The translations under genes and the position numbers were made by a program. From NCBI GenBank assembly GCA_900548195.1, contig URJQ01000129.1:1-6923 (forward strand): a DNA stretch of 6,923 bases, read 5' to 3'. The notes under the pieces are model-generated. The model did no database searches. It saw nothing but the letters and a program-made list of their open reading frames with translations, and was not told the origin of the DNA. Positions within the stretch are counted from its first letter, which is position 1. Every line of letters begins with the position of its first letter. The stretch is from an uncultured Prevotella sp. GTDB lineage: Bacteria; Bacteroidota; Bacteroidia; Bacteroidales; Bacteroidaceae. Shown here one piece after another: positions 1 through 3,270 of the stretch.

Positions 1-25
1 TTGATGTTGTTACTCTATATTTACA

Positions 26-56
26 CGCCCCTGTGTCAGCCGCGTTACCGGCTGAC
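26..56. repeat. GC-rich hairpin repeat, copy A
   Basis: A perfect 8-bp stem, GTCAGCCG (35-42) with CGGCTGAC (49-56), encloses the loop CGTTAC. The hairpin and its left flank match 3190-3220 at 25 of 31 positions, with the same loop and the same CTGTGTC lead-in. This marks a dispersed structured repeat rather than a one-off terminator; no T-run follows it. Confidence 0.75.
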
Positions 57-76
57 GTTAGTTAGTTACCGCCACC

Positions 77-117
77 GCGTCAGCGCGATTTTTCACTTTT
101 CACTTTTCACTTTTCAC
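77..117. repeat. CGCG repeat with heptamer tail, left copy
   Basis: Positions 77-96 match 6863-6882 exactly over 20 nt. The conserved part holds GCGTCAGCGCG, and in this copy CGCG-TCAG-CGCG (76-87) forms a small hairpin. It runs into four perfect tandem copies of the heptamer TTTTCAC (90-96, 97-103, 104-110, 111-117), then TAAAAAAAG. The right-hand copy has the same plan in the same orientation, so this is a dispersed intergenic element. Confidence 0.8.
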
Positions 118-140
118 TAAAAAAAGAAAAGCTAACTCCC

Positions 141-168
141 ATTCTTCATTCTTCATTCTACATTCTTC
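141..168. repeat. ATTCTTC heptamer tandem array
   Basis: Four tandem 7-bp units: ATTCTTC at 141-147, 148-154 and 162-168, with a variant ATTCTAC at 155-161. It is a second heptanucleotide array 23 bp after the TTTTCAC array, with a different unit. It lies in non-coding DNA. Slippage during replication would explain its growth, and copy number probably varies between strains. Confidence 0.8.
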
Positions 169-245
169 ATTTAGAAGCCATGTTCTACTACATTATTGAC
201 GCATGTCAAAATAAAGGCAATAATCATAAAAAACCGAATTAAATA

Positions 246-277
246 TTTGCTGTGTACGCACACAATTTGTACCTTTG
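246..277 (+). promoter_or_regulatory. Bacteroidota promoter for the small transcript
   Basis: The -33 element TTTG (246-249) is followed after 20 bp by the -7 element TACCTTTG (270-277), a full match to the Bacteroidota housekeeping pattern TTTG-N19/20-TAnnTTTG. Transcription should start a few bases after 277. The spacer holds the dyad TGTG-TACG-CACA (251-262), which could be a regulator site because it sits between the two boxes. The unit reads into the 30-codon ORF at 397 and the terminator at 559. Confidence 0.8.
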
Positions 278-281
278 CATC

Positions 282-360
282 AGATTTAAAAAGGATAACA
301 AAAATCTCAGAGTCAGAAAGTGGAAGCGGAAACGCTGAAACTACTGACAGGGATTAGTCA
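282..360 (+). promoter_or_regulatory. structured leader of the small transcript
   Basis: AGATTT (282-287) can pair with AAATCT (302-307). Next comes a nested stem: GTCAG (312-316) with CTGAC (344-348), AGT (319-321) with ACT (340-342), an internal GGA/GAA loop suited to tandem sheared G-A pairs, then AGCG (325-328) with CGCT (333-336) closed by a GAAA tetraloop. TGAC (345-348) can instead pair with GTCA (357-360), so two folds compete. I do not recognise a known RNA family. It could be a 5' UTR element or the body of a small RNA. Confidence 0.5.
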
Positions 361-396
361 AAAGGTAAAAAAATTGTATTAATAACAGGATTAACT

Positions 397-489
397 ATGG
401 TAATAGATTTTGCAACAGGATTAATGCTCTGTTTGGTTGCTGTATCAACGATATGCGGAATCGTTTCATTGTTGCACAACAACCTGTAA
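397..489 (+). CDS. putative 30-residue membrane peptide
   Basis: An ATG-to-TAA frame of 30 codons. The product starts MVIDFATGLM and has one strongly hydrophobic stretch, about residues 9-26 (LMLCLVAVSTICGIVSLL), ending in HNNL, so it would be a single-span membrane peptide. It has no Shine-Dalgarno, as is normal in Bacteroidota. Support comes from context: a near-perfect promoter 120 bp upstream, a strong terminator 70 bp downstream, and no other gene between them. I do not recognise a family. The transcript could instead act as a non-coding RNA with a chance ORF. The 11-nt sequence AACAGGATTAA occurs both just before the start (384-394) and inside the frame (414-424). Confidence 0.5.
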   Translation: MVIDFATGLMLCLVAVSTICGIVSLLHNNL

Positions 490-558
490 GAGCCAATAGG
501 TAAAGGATTTTGAAAATAATAGGTTAGTAGTTTAGATTGGTTTTAGTAATTGTATTCA

Positions 559-592
559 GGAGGTAGATGTGAATCCACCTCCCTTTTTTTTT
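559..592 (+). terminator. intrinsic terminator of the small transcript
   Basis: GGAGGT (559-564) pairs with ACCTCC (577-582). After one A-C mismatch, GAT (566-568) pairs with ATC (573-575) around a GTGA (GNRA-type) tetraloop. A run of nine T follows (584-592). This is a textbook Rho-independent terminator on the + strand. It ends the 246-592 unit before the rhomboid promoter, so the small transcript appears independent of the rhomboid operon. Confidence 0.9.
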
Positions 593-643
593 ATCCAAAA
601 AACTGAAAAATATTTAATACCTCACCTTTTTTCACGCTTTATC

Positions 644-674
644 TATGCAGTAAGAGATATTTTTCGTAATTTTG
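644..674 (+). promoter_or_regulatory. promoter of the rhomboid-EEP operon
   Basis: The -7 box TAATTTTG (667-674) matches TAnnTTTG exactly. A near-match -33 element TATG (644-647) lies 19 bp upstream. Transcription would start near 680, leaving a leader of about 100 nt before the ATG at 782. Confidence 0.6.
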
Positions 675-692
675 TACTCTGATTGATTTCTT

Positions 693-742
693 TCCTGAGA
701 AAAGACTATAGGAAAGTCCTAAAGTAAGGATAACCCTCAGGA
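693..742 (+). promoter_or_regulatory. foldable leader of the rhomboid mRNA
   Basis: TCCTGAG (693-699) pairs perfectly with CTCAGGA (736-742) and encloses 36 nt. Inside, TCCT (717-720) can pair with AGGA at 710-713 or with AGGA at 727-730, and GACT (704-707) with AGTC (715-718), so alternative inner hairpins compete. The start codon is 39 nt beyond the outer stem. A regulatory role is inference. Confidence 0.4.
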
Positions 743-781
743 TTTTAAGTAAACCACTAAATATTCAACACTTACGACAAT

Positions 782-1744
782 ATGCAAATGCCATTCGTCA
801 CCAAAAACCTGCTTTTAGCAAATGTGGTAATATTCTTCCTCTCGCTCGTGATGCCGTCATTGACCTCTTTGATGGGACTGCATTACTGGCAAGCAAGCCA
901 ATTCCACGTCTATCAGCTGGTCACATATATGTTCATGCACGGTGGATGGACTCATCTCTTCTTCAATATGTTCGCACTATGGATGTTCGGATGCGTCATG
1001 GAGAGAACATGGGGACCTAAGCGCTTCATCATTTATTACCTCGTCTGCGGCATTGGTGCCGGACTAATGCAAGAGCTTGCACAGTTTGGAAGCCTATTCC
1101 TCGATCTCTCTTCGCAAGGCGCCACCATCGGACAGATTATCCGAATCCAGACCATAGACCCTACAGCCCCAGAAGTGCTCAACGCATGGACCACAGTGGG
1201 AGCATCAGGAAGTATATACGGTATTCTCCTTGCCTTCGGTATGACATACCCGGAAGAGAAGATGTTTATCATTCCAATCCCATTCCCTATCAAGGCGAAA
1301 TGGTTTGTCATGGGATATATCGTCATAGAGCTCGTCATGGCTTTCGAAAGCCCAGGCGATGGAGTAGCCCACGTGGCACACCTCGGCGGCATGCTCTTCG
1401 GCTTCTTCCTCATACGCCATTGGCGCTCTACAGCAAGGCGACAGAGCACCTTCGACGGATGGAACTCATATCAAGGCACGGCGCATCGTGACGATTCTGC
1501 CACCATCCTCGGACGCATCCGCAAATGGATGCACCTCGACCGTGAGGGAAATCACAACGCCAACACCTGCAATAATGGCAATTTCCGCACCACTTCCACA
1601 CACCAGAGTGACTGGGATTACAATGCAAGACGCAAGCAGGAAGAGGCTGAAATAGACGCTATACTCGAAAAGATAAGACGCTCTGGCTACGCAAGTCTGA
1701 CGGCTGAGGAGAAGAAAAAACTCTTTGAGGCAAGCAAAAAGTAA
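782..1744 (+). CDS. rhomboid family intramembrane serine protease
   Basis: A membrane protease that cleaves transmembrane segments within the inner membrane, using a Ser-His dyad. About six membrane spans lie within residues 8-212. Visible motifs: H58-x3-N62 in span 2 (oxyanion side), ER-W-G at 74-78, GASG at 140-143 with nucleophile Ser142 in span 4, and AHLGG at 199-203 with catalytic His200 in span 6. Residues 100-138 form a long loop before span 4. After residue 212 comes a hydrophilic tail of about 108 residues. Its last 30 residues (ID-IL-KI, SGYASLT, EEK, LF) match a C-terminal motif I know from Bacteroidota rhomboids, probably the DUF6576 family, of unknown role. A second ATG at codon 3 (788) is an alternative start. 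It is the first gene of an operon and its TAA directly abuts the ATG of the EEP gene. Catalytic residues are intact; the substrate is unknown. Confidence 0.93.
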   Translation: MQMPFVTKNLLLANVVIFFLSLVMPSLTSLMGLHYWQASQFHVYQLVTYMFMHGGWTHLFFNMFALWMFGCVMERTWGPKRFIIYYLVCGIGAGLMQELAQFGSLFLDLSSQGATIGQIIRIQTIDPTAPEVLNAWTTVGASGSIYGILLAFGMTYPEEKMFIIPIPFPIKAKWFVMGYIVIELVMAFESPGDGVAHVAHLGGMLFGFFLIRHWRSTARRQSTFDGWNSYQGTAHRDDSATILGRIRKWMHLDREGNHNANTCNNGNFRTTSTHQSDWDYNARRKQEEAEIDAILEKIRRSGYASLTAEEKKKLFEASKK

Positions 1745-2830
1745 ATGAAGAAAATAGCAAAAAAGACGCTCGCAACGCTCAACGTACTGGTAATCATCGG
1801 TATGATGCTGACGGGGTTTGCCGACATCCTCGACCCGAGGACGTGGGGATTCCTCGCCATTGCCGGCTATGCCTTCCCTTTCTTCGGCTTCCTCAATGTC
1901 GTCTTCATCGCCGTTTGGATGATTGTCAGCAAGCGTTATATCCTCCTTCCATTCGCAGGATTCATCTTGTGTTACAGTCCGGTGATGATATTCTGCCCCT
2001 TAAACATTGGTCAGGAGGCTCCGATAGGATGCCTTAAAGTGATGACATTCAATACGTGGCAGTTCGGATATTCCGAATATGAAGCCACTGACGAGGAGCG
2101 AGCACAGGCAAGACGTGACGTCCTCAATTACATAGCAGACGCAGATTGCGACATAGTATGCCTACAGGAATCAGGCATATCATCATGGATGGAGCAGGAA
2201 TTTGACTCCATCGTCAAGCCAGTAATGCCATACCGTAGCAGTTCTGAATGGTGCGGTAACAGCATATTGCTACTCAGTAAGTACCCCATCGTAAGGCATG
2301 AGAAGATAAAATATGAGTCGAAAGGCAACCTCTCCGTAGCCTTTTTTCTCAATGTAAACGGCAAGGAACTCATCGTCGTCAATAATCATCTTGAGTCAAA
2401 CCATTTCTCCACCGAGGAAAAGGAGCACTTTGGCGACGTGGTGAAAGGTGGAGCCAAGAATGGCGGAATAAAAGGGGAGTCCAAATTCGTGGCAAGAAAG
2501 CTCGTCAACGCTGCAAAGATACGCGCTGCTCAGGCAGATGCCGTAGCCACTTTCGTCAGCCTTCATAAGGGAAGGAGCATCATATTGTGCGGTGACTTCA
2601 ATGATATCCCCCTCTCTTATGCGCACCGCACCATAGCAAAAGACCTGACTGACTGCTACATATCCACTGCTAAAGGACCTGGCTTCACCTATCATAGGAA
2701 TGGTATGTATGTGCGCATAGACAACATGATGTGCTCCAATGACATGACACCGTTCGATTGCCATGTTGACAAGTCGTGCAGCAGGTCAGATCATTTCCCT
2801 ATCGTGGGATGGATAAAATGGAAGAAATGA
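1745..2830 (+). CDS. membrane-anchored endonuclease/exonuclease/phosphatase (EEP) family protein
   Basis: The family is the DNase I/sphingomyelinase/inositol phosphatase fold of metal-dependent phosphodiesterases. Three N-terminal membrane spans (about residues 10-27, 35-60, 65-85) precede the catalytic domain (about 97-361). Active-site motifs are all present: TFNTW (Asn103), LQES (Glu142), NNHLE (His215), GDFND (Asp284, Asn286), RIDN (Asp326) and SDH (Asp349, His350). The Lys-rich N-terminus and three spans predict a periplasmic catalytic domain, which is inference. Residues 220-260 are a charged Gly/Lys-rich insertion between the His215 and Asp284 motifs. The ATG follows the rhomboid TAA with no intervening base, so translation is probably coupled. 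The substrate (nucleic acid, lipid or phosphoester) cannot be read from sequence. Pairing of a rhomboid with this enzyme type is, from memory, common in Bacteroidales. Confidence 0.9.
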   Translation: MKKIAKKTLATLNVLVIIGMMLTGFADILDPRTWGFLAIAGYAFPFFGFLNVVFIAVWMIVSKRYILLPFAGFILCYSPVMIFCPLNIGQEAPIGCLKVMTFNTWQFGYSEYEATDEERAQARRDVLNYIADADCDIVCLQESGISSWMEQEFDSIVKPVMPYRSSSEWCGNSILLLSKYPIVRHEKIKYESKGNLSVAFFLNVNGKELIVVNNHLESNHFSTEEKEHFGDVVKGGAKNGGIKGESKFVARKLVNAAKIRAAQADAVATFVSLHKGRSIILCGDFNDIPLSYAHRTIAKDLTDCYISTAKGPGFTYHRNGMYVRIDNMMCSNDMTPFDCHVDKSCSRSDHFPIVGWIKWKK

Positions 2831-2853
2831 GAGGTGACAGCGATCACCTCTTT
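2830..2853 (+). terminator. likely terminator of the rhomboid-EEP operon
   Basis: AGAGGTGA (2830-2837) pairs perfectly with TCACCTCT (2844-2851) around CAGCGA. The stem begins at the last base of the EEP stop codon. Only three T follow (2851-2853), so termination may be partial; T-rich DNA continues from about 2898. The position right after the stop supports an operon end. Confidence 0.6.
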
Positions 2854-2978
2854 ACGCTGCATCTCCTCAAAAACAAACACCTAAATACCTCTTTTCTGCC
2901 TTTTTAAGGTCTTTTTTATATCCTAAATCATGCCTTTTACACCTTTTTATATGGAAAAAAGTGTATTTTACCCTGTGA

Positions 2979-3012
2979 AATTTCCGAAATTGAGGAAAAA
3001 TATATACCTTTG
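2979..3012 (+). promoter_or_regulatory. secDF promoter
   Basis: The -7 box TACCTTTG (3005-3012) matches TAnnTTTG and has the same eight bases as the box at 270-277. No good -33 TTG lies at the usual 19-21 bp spacing; TTTCC occupies that place. The dyad AATTT-CCG-AAATT (2979-2991) covers the -33 region and could be an activator or repressor site. Transcription should start near 3018, giving a 5' UTR of about 250 nt. Confidence 0.65.
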
Positions 3013-3014
3013 CA

Positions 3015-3090
3015 CGTTGTATGCGCATATGTAGGGCGTATTGTACCCTGATGGATAAGACCTAAAACCGAGGCTTACATACTAACAACG
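3015..3090 (+). promoter_or_regulatory. candidate three-way-junction leader of secDF mRNA
   Basis: The first 75 nt or so of the expected transcript can fold into a closed multi-branch element. P1: CGTTG (3015-3019) with CAACG (3086-3090), then TATG (3020-3023) with CATA (3078-3081), with a 4-nt bulge CTAA. P2: AGGG (3033-3036) with CCCT (3046-3049). P3: TAAG-A-CCT (3056-3063) with AGG-CTTA (3071-3077), one bulged A and loop AAAACCG. P3 sits directly against P1. The layout resembles a riboswitch or protein-binding leader. I do not recognise it as a named class, and the start of P1 may overlap the transcription start. Confidence 0.45.
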
Positions 3091-3122
3091 ATACTCTCAC
3101 TTGCGTCTAATAAGACCAAGAC

Positions 3123-3220
3123 ACCGCCCCCGATACTCCAGCGGTCGCCACAATGCCGCTAACATTACCGAGTCGGTATCTCCACCAGTCGCCACTGTGT
3201 CGGGCGCGTTACCGCCCGAT
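3123..3220. repeat. 44-bp GC-rich tandem repeat in the secDF leader
   Basis: About 2.2 copies of a 44-bp unit (3123-3166, 3167-3210, partial 3211-3220). Shared landmarks keep register: ACCG at 3123, 3167 and 3211; CTCCA; GTCGCCAC at 3144 and 3188; TT-ACCG at 3165 and 3209. Hairpins alternate along it: AGCGG/CCGCT (3140-3160), TACCG/CGGTA (3166-3178) and TCGGGCG/CGCCCGA (3200-3219, loop CGTTAC). The last hairpin and its flank match the hairpin at 26-56. The block is GC-rich against AT-rich surroundings, so it looks inserted or expanded in the 5' UTR. Confidence 0.75.
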
Positions 3221-3270
3221 AAAAATAAGAAAAAACAAAAAACAAAAATAAATAAAAACACTAATCAAAA
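3221..3270 (+). promoter_or_regulatory. A-rich translation initiation region of secDF
   Basis: Fifty bases almost purely A with scattered T and C, ending AATCAAAA-ATG, with no Shine-Dalgarno. An unstructured A-rich leader before the start is typical of strongly translated Bacteroidota genes and fixes the start at 3271. It follows the GC-rich hairpin array directly. Confidence 0.65.

Larger units (their letters stand above)
1..245. other. gene-free left region
   Basis: I find no credible coding sequence here on either strand. The stretch holds the GC-rich hairpin (35-56), the CGCG/heptamer repeat (77-117), the ATTCTTC array (141-168) and a 14-bp dyad TTGAC-N4-GTCAA (196-209). The dyad lies 36 bp before the first promoter and could be an operator. 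Confidence 0.6.

Noticed and set aside
35..56. Hairpin read as an intrinsic terminator
   Set aside because: No T-run follows, and a related hairpin lies inside the secDF leader, so a repeat element fits better.
2990..2992. TTG as the -33 element of the secDF promoter
   Set aside because: Only 12 bp separates it from the -7 box, against the usual 19-21 bp.
3043..3062. Partial resemblance to the TPP riboswitch core (CCTGAT and GGATAA)
   Set aside because: The remaining conserved parts and the stem order of that class are missing, and secDF is not a thiamin gene.
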